The position numbers and the translations under genes were made by a program. DNA of 64,000 bases from Novosphingobium endophyticum (GTDB taxonomy: Bacteria; Pseudomonadota; Alphaproteobacteria; Sphingomonadales; Sphingomonadaceae): positions 134,620-198,619 of the forward strand of contig NZ_BMHK01000004.1 in the NCBI RefSeq assembly GCF_014640675.1, written 5' to 3'. The notes under the pieces are model-generated. The model was not told where the DNA came from. It made no database searches and worked only from the letters and a program-made list of their open reading frames with translations. Positions 7,183-15,256 of the stretch are shown piece by piece. The stretch's first letter is position 1. Each line of letters begins with the position of its first letter.

Positions 7183-8930
7183 CAGGCCTCTCCTCGCTCA
7201 CGGCGGACCGTGACCACGCGCATCATCCCCGAATGCATGTGGTGCAGCATGTGGCAGTGGAAGGCCCAGTCGCCCTCGCCGTCGGCGGTGAGATCGAACG
7301 AGACCCTGCCGCCGGGCAGCACGTTGACCGTATGCTTGCGCGGCCGGTGCCCCGGCTCTCCCGTCACCAGCTCGAAGAAATGCCCGTGCAGGTGGATCGG
7401 ATGCGGCATCATCGTGTGGTTGATGAGGTTAACCCGCACGCGCTCGTTCAGGCGGAACGGGATCGGCTGTGCCCCTTCGGACAGCGCGACGCCGTCCATC
7501 GACCACATGTAGCGTTCCATGTTGGCGGTAAGGTGCACGTCGACCTGGCGGCTCGGCGTGCGCGGATCGGGGTTCTTCTCCCGCGCGCGCAAATCGGCAT
7601 ACGTGAGCACGCGATGATCGACGTCCTCCAGCCCTGTCGGCCGGTCGGCAAGGCGATCGGCCGGCATCGGCGAAAGCGTCGCGACGCCTGGCCCCAGCGG
7701 CACGTCCGGCGCCACCGAGGGATCGCGCATCGACATGGAATGCTCCTCCATGCCTTCGTTCGCGGGCCTGCTGAGGTCGATCACGCCGCCCTCGTCCATA
7801 TCCATGCCGGACATGTCCATGCCCATGTCGCGCATGTTCAGCAGTGGGCGATTGCGTAGTTCCGGGATCGGCGCAGCAAGGCCGACCCGCCGCGCCAGCG
7901 TCGCGCGGACAAGGCCGGAGCGGTCGATCGCCTCGGCAATGATGCCATAGGCCGCTTCCTCGCCGGGCGTGACGATGAAATCGTAAGTCTCGGCGATCGC
8001 GATCTGCACTTCGTCGGTCTCGACCGGCTGCACCGGAAGACCGTCGGCGGCGACCACGCTCAGCGGCAGGCCGGGGACACGGAAGTTGAAATTCGTCATG
8101 GCCGAGGCGTTGATGACGCGCAGCCGCACCCTCTCGCCCGGCGCGAAAAGGCCGGTCCAGTTCTCAGGCGTGCCGTGGCCGTTGACGAGGAAGCTGTAGG
8201 TCATGCCGGTCACGTCCGATATGTCGGTCGGGTCCATGCGCATGGCCGCCCATTCTAGGCGCTCCTTCAGCGTCTGGTCCCTGCCCGCGAGCAGGCCGGC
8301 CAGCGTCTGCTTCTGCCGGTTGAAGTACCCGCCCATCAGCTTGAGCCGGCGAAGCTGCTCGTGCGGGTGCATCGGGCTCCAGTCGGACAGCACCAGCACA
8401 TGCTCGCGCTCGTACGGCTCATGCGGACCGTCAGTCGGATCGATCACCATCGGGCCATAGTGCCCCATGGCCTCCTGCATCCCCGAATGGCTGTGATACC
8501 AGTAGGTGCCGGACTGGATGAGCGGGAACTCGTAGACAAACGTCTCGCCCGGGTCGATGCCGGGGAAACTCACGCCCGGCACGCCGTCCATCTGGAATGG
8601 CAGCAGCAGGCCGTGCCAGTGGATGGAGGTCTGCTCTGCGAGGCGGTTGGTCACCGCGATGCGCACGTTCTGCCCCTCGCGCAGGCGAATGAGCGGCGCG
8701 GGCAGCGTGCCGTTGACTGTTATCGCATGGGCCGAACGACCGCCGGTCGCGAAATGGCTTTCGCCGATGGTAAGGGCGATCTCCTTGCCGGACAGCACGT
8801 CCGGCGAAGGCAGGCCGGCCGAGCCGCTGCGCGCCCACGCCGGGAACAGGCTTGCGGTTCCGAACGAAGCGGCCAGCAGGCCGGACACACCAAGGAAGCG
8901 GCGACGGTTGAACGAAGGTTTCATGATCAT
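7182..8930 (-). CDS. copA: Copper resistance multicopper oxidase CopA
   Basis: The 582 residues start with a twin-arginine signal (NRRRFLG at residues 8-14), so the protein is exported folded to the periplasm. Copper-site motifs are complete: HWHG and HSHSG near the N-terminus, and HPIHLHGHFF and HCHMLHHMHSGMM near the C-terminus. A Met-rich segment (MGMDMSGMDMDE) is typical of PcoA/CopA. The enzyme oxidises and stores Cu(I). The ATG at 8930 overlaps the stop of the upstream sigma-fragment gene (ATGA) and has no obvious ribosome site of its own. A second ATG lies at 8924. Translation therefore probably depends on coupling. Confidence 0.96.
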   Translation of the reverse strand: MIMKPSFNRRRFLGVSGLLAASFGTASLFPAWARSGSAGLPSPDVLSGKEIALTIGESHFATGGRSAHAITVNGTLPAPLIRLREGQNVRIAVTNRLAEQTSIHWHGLLLPFQMDGVPGVSFPGIDPGETFVYEFPLIQSGTYWYHSHSGMQEAMGHYGPMVIDPTDGPHEPYEREHVLVLSDWSPMHPHEQLRRLKLMGGYFNRQKQTLAGLLAGRDQTLKERLEWAAMRMDPTDISDVTGMTYSFLVNGHGTPENWTGLFAPGERVRLRVINASAMTNFNFRVPGLPLSVVAADGLPVQPVETDEVQIAIAETYDFIVTPGEEAAYGIIAEAIDRSGLVRATLARRVGLAAPIPELRNRPLLNMRDMGMDMSGMDMDEGGVIDLSRPANEGMEEHSMSMRDPSVAPDVPLGPGVATLSPMPADRLADRPTGLEDVDHRVLTYADLRAREKNPDPRTPSRQVDVHLTANMERYMWSMDGVALSEGAQPIPFRLNERVRVNLINHTMMPHPIHLHGHFFELVTGEPGHRPRKHTVNVLPGGRVSFDLTADGEGDWAFHCHMLHHMHSGMMRVVTVRRERGEA

Positions 8931-9130
8931 CGAAAGGAACTACGCAAGCGGCGCGCTAAACCCTCAAGAAGTTTCGACAATTTCCGCCTCGCCTGGTATA
9001 TGCGGGTCTCCGCGGCCTTGCGGCTGATGTCGAGCAGTGCGGCGGCTTCGTCCTGCGCCATGCCTTCCGTCGGGCAGAACTGCAGCGGGCCCTTGAGGCC
9101 GGGGGCAGACGCCGCGTCCATTTTCGTCAT
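8927..9130 (-). CDS. Stand-alone sigma-70 region 4 protein (truncated ECF-like sigma factor)
   Basis: The 67 residues contain only a region-4 helix-turn-helix: GMAQDEAAALLDISRKAAET, then RIYQARRKLSKLL. In ECF sigma factors the same segment reads roughly EGMSQEEAA..L..S..AVETR..RAR..L. Region 2 (core and -10 binding) is missing and nothing upstream in any frame resembles it. GGGAGG lies five bases before the ATG at 9130; a longer GTG start at 9160 is possible. The stop overlaps the copA start by four bases. It may be a decayed sigma gene kept as a translational leader, or a small DNA-binding regulator of copAB. Confidence 0.7.
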   Translation of the reverse strand: MTKMDAASAPGLKGPLQFCPTEGMAQDEAAALLDISRKAAETRIYQARRKLSKLLEGLARRLRSSFR

Positions 9131-9257
9131 CATCGCCTCCCGCCCGTACGCTTCGGACACGAAAGACGCAACGCCGCTCCAACAACTACGCTCACGCGGC
9201 GTCGCTGTCGCTCACCGGACTACGGCCAGGGATGCAGCGCCCCTACTCGGGATAAGT

Positions 9258-9270
9258 ACCACTTTGTGGT
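9258..9270. promoter_or_regulatory. Inverted repeat, candidate operator upstream of copAB
   Basis: ACCAC and GTGGT form a perfect 5-bp inverted repeat around TTT. It lies about 130 bases upstream of the sigma-fragment/copA unit. It is not a recognised CueR-type site, and the assignment as an operator is inference. Confidence 0.35.
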
Positions 9271-9376
9271 TAATAAGGGCTACCGGATATAGTCCTTTAT
9301 CAGTACAGTGCGGCGCAGAACACGATCGGAAAAACATTCGGGTACGCAGAATCGTGGGCACACAACAGATTTTCAT

Positions 9377-9400
9377 ACCATTTTTCAAATGGTTATTTTT
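9377..9400. promoter_or_regulatory. AT-rich inverted repeat with T run
   Basis: A perfect 7-bp inverted repeat (ACCATTT / AAATGGT) with a 3-base loop is followed by TATTTTT. It could be an operator for the hypothetical gene starting at 9438 or a small terminator on the plus strand. Confidence 0.35.
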
Positions 9401-9437
9401 GCCTGTCATTCTTCAGCGGAGCGCTCGTCGAAGGGCG

Positions 9438-9845
9438 ATGCCCGCGAACGACAATTGCGCACCGTCCATCACCCCGGATGACAGGACGCTGTTCCTGCAC
9501 GGGCGGGGGGAATACCGGCACGAATGCGTGAAGACTTCGCAGTACCAGTCCGAACTGCGTGACATCGCGAGCCGAAAGACCCGGCACGAATGCGTCGCGA
9601 GCCTGGCGCTCGATGACAGCAACGCGAAGGACCGCAGCAGGGTGACCGTCTCCATCGAGGACATGGTCACCGGCGTCTTCCCCCGCAACCTGAGCACACA
9701 GTACCGCGAATGGCTGAAGCGGTGGCACCTGTCGGATGCCGTCGTGAAGTGCAAGGCCGTGATCGTCACCAGCACCGTGAGCGGCCGGGCGGATTACCGC
9801 GTGAAGCTCGACATCGACGTACCGTTCAGAATGACCGTGGAGTGA
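9438..9845 (+). CDS. Hypothetical protein
   Basis: This 135-residue reading frame starts MPANDN, a start common in alphaproteobacterial small proteins, and ends ...FRMTVE. The composition is balanced (acidic and basic residues mixed, three Cys, few Pro). The opposite-strand frame is Pro/His/Arg-rich and looks like a shadow. No family was recognised, and there is no signal peptide or membrane segment. A conserved-looking RNLSTQYREWLKRWHLSD segment sits near residue 88. The ribosome site is weak (GAAGGGCG just before ATG). The AT-rich island upstream could be its promoter region. Confidence 0.5.
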   Translation: MPANDNCAPSITPDDRTLFLHGRGEYRHECVKTSQYQSELRDIASRKTRHECVASLALDDSNAKDRSRVTVSIEDMVTGVFPRNLSTQYREWLKRWHLSDAVVKCKAVIVTSTVSGRADYRVKLDIDVPFRMTVE

Positions 9846-9935
9846 TCGCGAAGTACTGAGCGCGGGCGCGGGTCTTGGCGCGGAGCCACCACCCCCCCTC
9901 TGAAGAGGGGGAGAATGGCTTGCAAAGTCGGTCAG

Positions 9936-9955
9936 GCTCCTGCCTTCGCAGGAGC
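9936..9955. repeat. Short dispersed palindrome, copy 2
   Basis: GCTCCTGC and GCAGGAGC flank a CTTC loop, an 8-bp perfect stem followed by GACGC. It is the partner of the hairpin at 426-443. It lies just past the 3' end of the lipoprotein gene at 9965. Confidence 0.65.
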
Positions 9956-9964
9956 GACGCATCA

Positions 9965-10276
9965 TCAATCGATCACGCGCTTTTCGATCACCCGGTCGCG
10001 GTACACCACGCGCTTGCCGCCATGCGCGCCGACACCGAGGAACATCACGCCCACGAAATAGCCGAAATCGTACCAGCCGCCGTTATTGGGCACGGCGTAG
10101 ATCGCAACATTATCGAGGAACAGCGACAGGACCCAGGCGACCGGGAAGATGAAGCCGTGCCACACGCCGAGCAGGAAACCGGGCGCCTCCGGCGCGACCG
10201 CCGTGGTCACCTGACGCGCGCAACCCGCGAGCGCGAGGAGCGCGGCGACCGGAAGGAGGCGCGCGGATCCGGTCAT
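9965..10276 (-). CDS. Small lipoprotein with a hydrophobic segment
   Basis: The 103 residues begin with a lipoprotein signal (LLALAGC, cysteine near residue 19). A strongly hydrophobic segment (FLLGVWHGFIFPVAWVLSLF) and a Gly/Phe-rich stretch (GGWYDFGYFVGVMFLG) follow, and the tail is basic (GGKRVVYRDRVIEKR). The ATG at 10276 lies four bases past the nrdA stop, so it is probably the last gene of the nrdA transcript. Function is unknown. Related short membrane lipoproteins occur in other proteobacteria, but this was not searched. Longer upstream starts overlap nrdA and are unlikely. Confidence 0.7.
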   Translation of the reverse strand: MTGSARLLPVAALLALAGCARQVTTAVAPEAPGFLLGVWHGFIFPVAWVLSLFLDNVAIYAVPNNGGWYDFGYFVGVMFLGVGAHGGKRVVYRDRVIEKRVID

Positions 10277-10280
10277 GGCT

Positions 10281-12302
10281 TTACTGACAGGCCAGGCACT
10301 CGTCGTAATCCGTCGTCTCGCCGATTTCGAAGCGGGGCGCCACGGCGGTGTTATCCGCTTCCACGCCGCCGGCAAAGCCGGCGCGCTGCACGCTTTTCGA
10401 ACGCAGGTAGTAGAGCGACTTGATACCCTTTTCCCACGCCTGGAAGTGCAGCATCATCAGGTCCCACTTGTCGACGTCGGCGGGAATGAACAGGTTCAGT
10501 GACTGCGCCTGGTCGATATAGGGTGTGCGGTCGGCGGCGAATTCGAGCAGCCAGCGCTGGTCTATCTCGAAGCTGGTCTTGTAGACCGCCTTCTCCTCGG
10601 GGCTGAGGAAGTCGAGGTGCTGCACCGAGCCGCCATGCTCGAGGATCGAATTCCACACGTTGTTGGAATCCTTGCTCTTCGAGGCGAACAGCTTCTGCAG
10701 GTAGGGGTTCTTCACCACGAACGAGCCCGAGAGCGTCTTGTGGGTGTAGATGTTGGCCGGGATCGGCTCGATGCAGGCCGAGGTGCCGCCGCAGATGATC
10801 GAGATCGAGGCCGTGGGCGCGATCGCCATCTTGCAGGAAAAGCGCTCCATCACGCCCTGATCGGCGGCGTCGGGGCACGGCCCGCGTTCCTTCGCCAGCA
10901 GCATAGAGGCCTCGTTGGCCTTCTGGTTTATGTACTGGAACATCTGCAGGTTGAGCGCCTTGGCCATCGCGCTTTCGAAGGCGATGCCCTTTTTCTGCAG
11001 GTAGGAGTGGAAGCCCATCACCCCCATGCCGACCGAGCGTTCGCGCATCGCCGAATACTTGGCGCGGGCCATCTCGTCCGGGGCGCGGTCGATATAGTCC
11101 TGCAGCACGTTGTCGAGGAAGCGCAGCACGTCCTCGACGAAGCGCTTTTCGCCCTTCCACTCTTCCCAGGTCTCGAGGTTGAGCGAGGAGAGGCAGCATA
11201 CCGCCGTGCGATCGTTGCCGAGGTGGTCGCGGCCCGTGGGCAGCGTGATTTCCGAGCACAGGTTCGACGTCGAGACCTTGAGACCGAGATCGCGGTGATG
11301 CTTGGGCATCATGCGGTTCACGGTGTCGGAGAAGACGATGTAGGGCTCGCCGGTGGCAAGGCGCGTCTCGACCAGCTTCTGGAACAGCGAACGCGCATTG
11401 ACCTTGCCGCGCGCTTCGCCGGTCTTCGGGCTCCTCAGTTCGAATTCGGCGCCATCGCGCACGGCTTCCATGAATTCGTCGGTCAGGAGCACGCCATGGT
11501 GCAGGTTGAGCGCCTTGCGGTTGAAGTCGCCCGAAGGTTTGCGGATCTCGAGGAACTCCTCGATCTCGGGGTGCGATACATCGAGGTAGCAGGCCGCCGA
11601 GCCGCGCCGCAGCGAGCCCTGGCTGATCGCCAGCGTGAGCGAGTCCATCACGCGCACGAAGGGGATGATGCCGCTGGTCTTGCCGTTGAGGCCCACCGGC
11701 TCGCCGATGCCGCGCACCGCGCCCCAGTACGTGCCGATGCCGCCCCCGCGCGAGGCGAGCCAGACGTTCTCGTTCCAGGTCGCGACAATGCCCTCGAGGC
11801 TGTCGTCGACCGAGTTCAGATAGCATGAGATCGGCAGGCCGCGCCCGGTGCCGCCGTTCGAGAGCACCGGAGTCGCCGGCATGAACCACAGCTTCGAGAT
11901 ATAGTCGTAGAGCCGCTGGGCGTGCTCCTGATCGTCGGCATAGGCATCGGCGACGCGGGCGAAGAGGTCCTGGTACTTCTCGCCGGGCAACAGGTAGCGG
12001 TCATCCAGCGTTTCCCGGCCGAAATCGGTCAGCAGCGCGTCGCGGCCGTCATCGGTGACGATGTTGAAGCGGCGATCGTGGATCGTCTTCGAATCGCTGG
12101 GCGCCTTGGCGGGCGCCTCGACCAGATCGGCCGTTCCGGTGTCGGTCTTTTCCATCGCGATTGCCGGGCTCTTGCCCGTCTCCTTGTTCACGTCGGCGGA
12201 GCCCTGCGTGCCCGCATCGCCGGAGGCTTCCGGTGCATCCGCCCCGGAATGGCCCATCTCAGCACTTCCCACCAGATCGTCGCTTCCGTTCCTGAAATCC
12301 AC
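10281..12302 (-). CDS. nrdA: Ribonucleoside-diphosphate reductase, alpha subunit
   Basis: This is the catalytic subunit of class I ribonucleotide reductase, 673 residues. Redox cysteines are present: C160 in LPISCYLN, the NLCSEI cysteine, a CC pair in AVCCLSSLN and the C-terminal C669-x-x-C672 relay (DECLACQ). The radical-transfer tyrosine pair is in SLYYLRSKS. The first about 75 residues are Asp/Ala/Gly-rich and probably disordered. No ATP-cone is visible before the catalytic barrel, so dATP feedback through that domain is not expected. The start is a GTG preceded by GGGGGGCGAAA; a start further in (MGHSGAD) is possible. No NrdR box was found upstream. Confidence 0.96.
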   Translation of the reverse strand: MDFRNGSDDLVGSAEMGHSGADAPEASGDAGTQGSADVNKETGKSPAIAMEKTDTGTADLVEAPAKAPSDSKTIHDRRFNIVTDDGRDALLTDFGRETLDDRYLLPGEKYQDLFARVADAYADDQEHAQRLYDYISKLWFMPATPVLSNGGTGRGLPISCYLNSVDDSLEGIVATWNENVWLASRGGGIGTYWGAVRGIGEPVGLNGKTSGIIPFVRVMDSLTLAISQGSLRRGSAACYLDVSHPEIEEFLEIRKPSGDFNRKALNLHHGVLLTDEFMEAVRDGAEFELRSPKTGEARGKVNARSLFQKLVETRLATGEPYIVFSDTVNRMMPKHHRDLGLKVSTSNLCSEITLPTGRDHLGNDRTAVCCLSSLNLETWEEWKGEKRFVEDVLRFLDNVLQDYIDRAPDEMARAKYSAMRERSVGMGVMGFHSYLQKKGIAFESAMAKALNLQMFQYINQKANEASMLLAKERGPCPDAADQGVMERFSCKMAIAPTASISIICGGTSACIEPIPANIYTHKTLSGSFVVKNPYLQKLFASKSKDSNNVWNSILEHGGSVQHLDFLSPEEKAVYKTSFEIDQRWLLEFAADRTPYIDQAQSLNLFIPADVDKWDLMMLHFQAWEKGIKSLYYLRSKSVQRAGFAGGVEADNTAVAPRFEIGETTDYDECLACQ

Positions 12303-12907
12303 TTTCGCCCCCCAATGTCCTCACAACCGCCCGTCAGCCGGCAGTGCCGGCGCGATTCGGCGGGCGTTCTTCCGCACACCCGCTTATCAGAGTCAGCACA
12401 AAAAGAGAACAAATCTCCCGCCTGAACTCTGACGCACGGCATTTTCGAGGCCCCGCCCTCACCCGGACTCATCCTCGGCAGACGATGATCCGCCTGCCTG
12501 GATTCCTCAAGGTGTTGAGCCCCGGCACCCCTCGCGCCACAACCCATAGTGCTCTTTCTGAAATTCGGCGCAAGGGGTGCCTGTCCGGGCCGGAGCAGCG
12601 GCGAAGCGGAGGCTGGACAGCCAAGCCGGGCTCACGACGCGTGGAAAGTCCTTCACCCGTGCCGATGGCAAGGGGTAATGTCGGCCCGCGCCGGAAATAT
12701 TTTTCCCCAAAATTTTGCCGACAAGCCGAATCAGATTTGCGACGAGCGGAGTTCCGAAGAGTGCCCCGGACTCCACAAGGGATTCAGCATCTTGTGCCCG
12801 GCGCTACCGGCGCCCGCCGATGCATGCAACCGAGTTGCCATCCGGCGATTAACGGGCAAGTAAAGGGAGGAGTGCGGCGAGGCCATGCGAAGGAGCAGGA
12901 CAGGACA
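12303..12907. other. Long intergenic region upstream of nrdA and the GlsB-type gene
   Basis: This 605-base stretch lies between divergent genes and must contain both promoters. It has an AT-rich patch near 12690-12740. Short open frames occur on both strands, but they have shadow-like composition (Arg/Pro/Ser-rich) and no ribosome sites. No riboswitch, NrdR box, tRNA or other RNA could be recognised. Confidence 0.55.
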
Positions 12908-13153
12908 ATGTTGAATATCATCGGTGCCATCATCAGCGGGCTCATCATCGGCGTGCTCGCGCGCTTCTTCTATCCCGGCGCGGTCGAGATGGGATGGGTC
13001 GCGACGATACTGCTCGGCATCGGCGGCTCGCTGGTCGCCGGCCTCGTCACCAGCCGCGGCCGGCGCGACTTCAGCCGCGCGGGCTGCCTTGCTTCGGTAG
13101 TCGGCGCGATCGCGTTGATCTTCCTCGGGAGGCTTCTCGGCATCGGCGCCTGA
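12908..13153 (+). CDS. GlsB/YeaQ/YmgE family membrane protein
   Basis: This 81-residue protein belongs to the transglycosylase-associated (GlsB/YeaQ/YmgE) family. It has three hydrophobic segments: IIGAIISGLIIGVLARFF, WVATILLGIGGSLVAGLV and CLASVVGAIALIFLGRLLG. Family members are small stress-induced inner-membrane proteins of unknown mechanism. AGGAGCAGGA lies 8-17 bases before the ATG at 12908. A much longer upstream frame exists but is unlike a protein. The middle loop is unusually basic (SRGRRDFSRAG). Confidence 0.85.
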   Translation: MLNIIGAIISGLIIGVLARFFYPGAVEMGWVATILLGIGGSLVAGLVTSRGRRDFSRAGCLASVVGAIALIFLGRLLGIGA

Positions 13154-13213
13154 ACCCGCCGGCGCGCGATTGAATGCCGGCGGAGGCGCAGCCCCGCCGC
13201 CGGCGGATCCGCA

Positions 13214-14812
13214 TCACGGCACAAGCACGGTGTCCTGCGGTTCCGCCAGCGTGTCGGGATAATCCAGGGTATAGTGCAACCCCCTGCTCTCGTGCCGCTT
13301 GAGTGCCGAGCCGACGATCAGTTCGGCGGACTGGAGCAGGTTGCGCAGTTCGATCAGGTCGGTCGAGACACGGAAGTGCCGGTAATATTCCTCGACCTCG
13401 GTATTGAGCAACTGGATGCGGTGCATCGCCCGTTCCAGCCGCTTGGTCGTGCGCACGATGCCGACATAGTTCCACATGAACCGGCGGATCTCGGTCCAGT
13501 TCTGCTTGATGACGACTTCCTCGTCAGAATCGGTAACGCGGCTCTCGTCCCAAGCGCGCACGGGCGGCGGGATGTCGAAGGTGTCCCAGTGCTCGAGGAT
13601 ATGCGCGGCCGACGCCTCGCCAAAGACAAAGCATTCGAGCAGCGAATTGGACGCGAGGCGATTGGCCCCGTGAAGGCCGCTCTCGGTACATTCGCCGGCG
13701 GCATAGAGACCGGGCAGGTCGGTCCTGCCTGCAAGATCGACGAGGATGCCGCCGCAGGTATAGTGCTGCGCCGGCACGACCGGGATCGGCTGGCTGGTCA
13801 TGTCGATGCCAAGCGAAAGGAGCTTCTCGTGAATGGTCGGGAAATGCTCCTTCACGAACTCCGGCGGCTTGTGGCTGATATCGAGGTGGACGAAATCCAG
13901 GCCATAGCGCTTGATCTGGTCGTCGATCGCGCGGGCAACGATATCGCGCGGCGCGAGTTCGGCGCGCTCGTCATAGTCGGGCATGAAGCGGTGCCCGGTC
14001 TCCGGGTGTTTCAGATGCCCGCCCTCGCCCCGCACCGCCTCGGTGATGAGGAAGTTCTTGACCTCCAGATTGTAGAGGCAGGTCGGGTGGAACTGCATCA
14101 TCTCCATGTTGGAAACCCGCGCGCCCGCGCGCCAGGCCATGGCGATGCCATCCCCCGTTGCGCCGCGCGGCGCGGTGCTGAACCGGTAGACGCGGCCCGC
14201 CCCGCCGGTCGCGAGAACCGTCGCGCGGGCGGTGTGCGCCTCGACGTGTCCCGTTTCCTCGTCGAGCGCATAGACGCCCCATACCCGGCCCGAGCCCGAG
14301 TAGCGCATCTCGTGCCGCCCGGTGATAAGGTCGATGCAGGACCGTCCGGGAAGGAGGGTAATGTTGGGATTGGCCTTGGCCGCCTCCAGCAGGGCTTGGT
14401 GCACCGCCCAGCCGGTCGCGTCGTTGACGTGGACGATGCGGCGATGCGAATGGCCGCCTTCGCGCGTGAGGTGGAGGGCGCTGCCGTCCATGTTGAAAGG
14501 CACGCCCAGCTCGACGAGGCGGTCGATCGCCCCCGGTGCGCGCTCCACGACATATTCGACGGTCTCGATCCGGTTGAGCCCCGCCCCGGCCACCATGGTA
14601 TCGCGGATATGTTCCTCGAAGGTATCGCCGGCGGCGAGGACCGCGGCGATCCCGCCTTGCGCCCAGGCGGTCGAGCCGCCGGTGAGCGGGCCCTTGGCAA
14701 GGACGAGGACCTTCAGCTTGTCGGCGAGCGCCAGCGCCGCGGTAAGTCCTGCCGCGCCGGAACCAACGACGACGACGTCGTGGCAGCTATGATCGGGATT
14801 CATCGATTCCAT
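13214..14812 (-). CDS. nadB: L-aspartate oxidase
   Basis: NadB oxidises L-aspartate to iminoaspartate, the first step of de novo NAD synthesis, in the cytoplasm. The 532 residues match the usual length. The FAD-binding GSGAAGLTAALALADK is near residue 18, followed by TGGSTAWAQGGIAA. The middle has the HPTCLY segment, and the C-terminal flavoprotein motif is GLYAAGECTESGLHGANRLA. The helical C-terminal domain ends near ESRGLHYTLDYP. Two starts four residues apart are possible (14812 and 14803). nadA and nadC are not in the window, so the gene appears to stand alone. Confidence 0.96.
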   Translation of the reverse strand: MESMNPDHSCHDVVVVGSGAAGLTAALALADKLKVLVLAKGPLTGGSTAWAQGGIAAVLAAGDTFEEHIRDTMVAGAGLNRIETVEYVVERAPGAIDRLVELGVPFNMDGSALHLTREGGHSHRRIVHVNDATGWAVHQALLEAAKANPNITLLPGRSCIDLITGRHEMRYSGSGRVWGVYALDEETGHVEAHTARATVLATGGAGRVYRFSTAPRGATGDGIAMAWRAGARVSNMEMMQFHPTCLYNLEVKNFLITEAVRGEGGHLKHPETGHRFMPDYDERAELAPRDIVARAIDDQIKRYGLDFVHLDISHKPPEFVKEHFPTIHEKLLSLGIDMTSQPIPVVPAQHYTCGGILVDLAGRTDLPGLYAAGECTESGLHGANRLASNSLLECFVFGEASAAHILEHWDTFDIPPPVRAWDESRVTDSDEEVVIKQNWTEIRRFMWNYVGIVRTTKRLERAMHRIQLLNTEVEEYYRHFRVSTDLIELRNLLQSAELIVGSALKRHESRGLHYTLDYPDTLAEPQDTVLVP

Positions 14813-14995
14813 CTGCTCTCATTTACGGCTGCCGCGACCGATCGCAACATTTTGGCACATCGCCGCCTATTGCATTGCACTGCACCATGAAGCGGCTAGG
14901 GCGTGACGCGAGGTCGCACGTACCCCGTGTGCTCCTTGCCGGACGCGGAAGAACGCCCGGCCTATCGGTCGCCACCGCCATGCGAGACAGTACTC

Positions 14996-15226
14996 ATGCC
15001 AGTACAAACGCTTTTATGCCTCTTGAACAGACACCAACCGGTCCGCGAAGATGTCTGCAAGGACGCATTCAGCTACGTCGGAAACTGCAGATGTTGCGGC
15101 CGCAGGATAAGACGGAAAAGTCACAGGACCTGGAGGCGCGAATGGTTGCGTAACGCCCCGCCGTCGCCCATCCCCGGCCGGTCCTCCAAAACCGGGGTTG
15201 GCCGGGAGGGAAATTCGGCGCCCTGA
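14996..15226 (+). CDS. Small zinc-ribbon-like protein
   Basis: This 76-residue protein has an N-terminal LLCLLNRHQPVRE segment, an NCRCCGRRIRR metal-site-like motif near residue 29 and a basic KSHRTWRREW tail. The combination (NRH-P-R, Y-G-C-x2-C-G-x-IRR, WRR) resembles a short conserved family that I associate with sphingomonads; this is from memory of similar sequences. The start at 14996 is the first ATG in frame that keeps only the conserved part. No strong ribosome site is visible. The last 20 residues are Pro/Ser/Gly-rich and may be read-through of a degraded 3' end. Function is unknown. Confidence 0.6.
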   Translation: MPVQTLLCLLNRHQPVREDVCKDAFSYVGNCRCCGRRIRRKSHRTWRREWLRNAPPSPIPGRSSKTGVGREGNSAP

Positions 15227-15256
15227 AAAACGGCTCGGGATAACATCCATTCCAGA

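Larger units (their letters stand above)
9131..9437. other. Intergenic region between copAB operon and a divergent hypothetical gene
   Basis: This region must hold the promoters of both divergent transcripts. It contains an AT-rich island at about 9240-9420, quite unlike its GC-rich surroundings. Two inverted repeats stand out: ACCAC-TTT-GTGGT at 9258-9270, and ACCATTT-TTC-AAATGGT at 9377-9393 followed by TATTTTT. No clear -35/-10 pair was identified. No coding region is supported. Confidence 0.6.

Noticed and set aside
9393..9968. Minus-strand reading frame opposite the 135-residue hypothetical gene
   Set aside because: Pro/His/Arg-rich composition and it runs through the hairpin repeat; the plus-strand frame looks more like a protein.
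12303..12500. Possible NrdR box or cobalamin riboswitch upstream of nrdA
   Set aside because: No pair of NrdR-type palindromes and no conserved B12 box could be found by eye.
12344..12900. Upstream extension of the GlsB-type frame and minus-strand frame 12507-12776
   Set aside because: No ribosome site and shadow-like composition; the GlsB start at 12908 has a good ribosome site.
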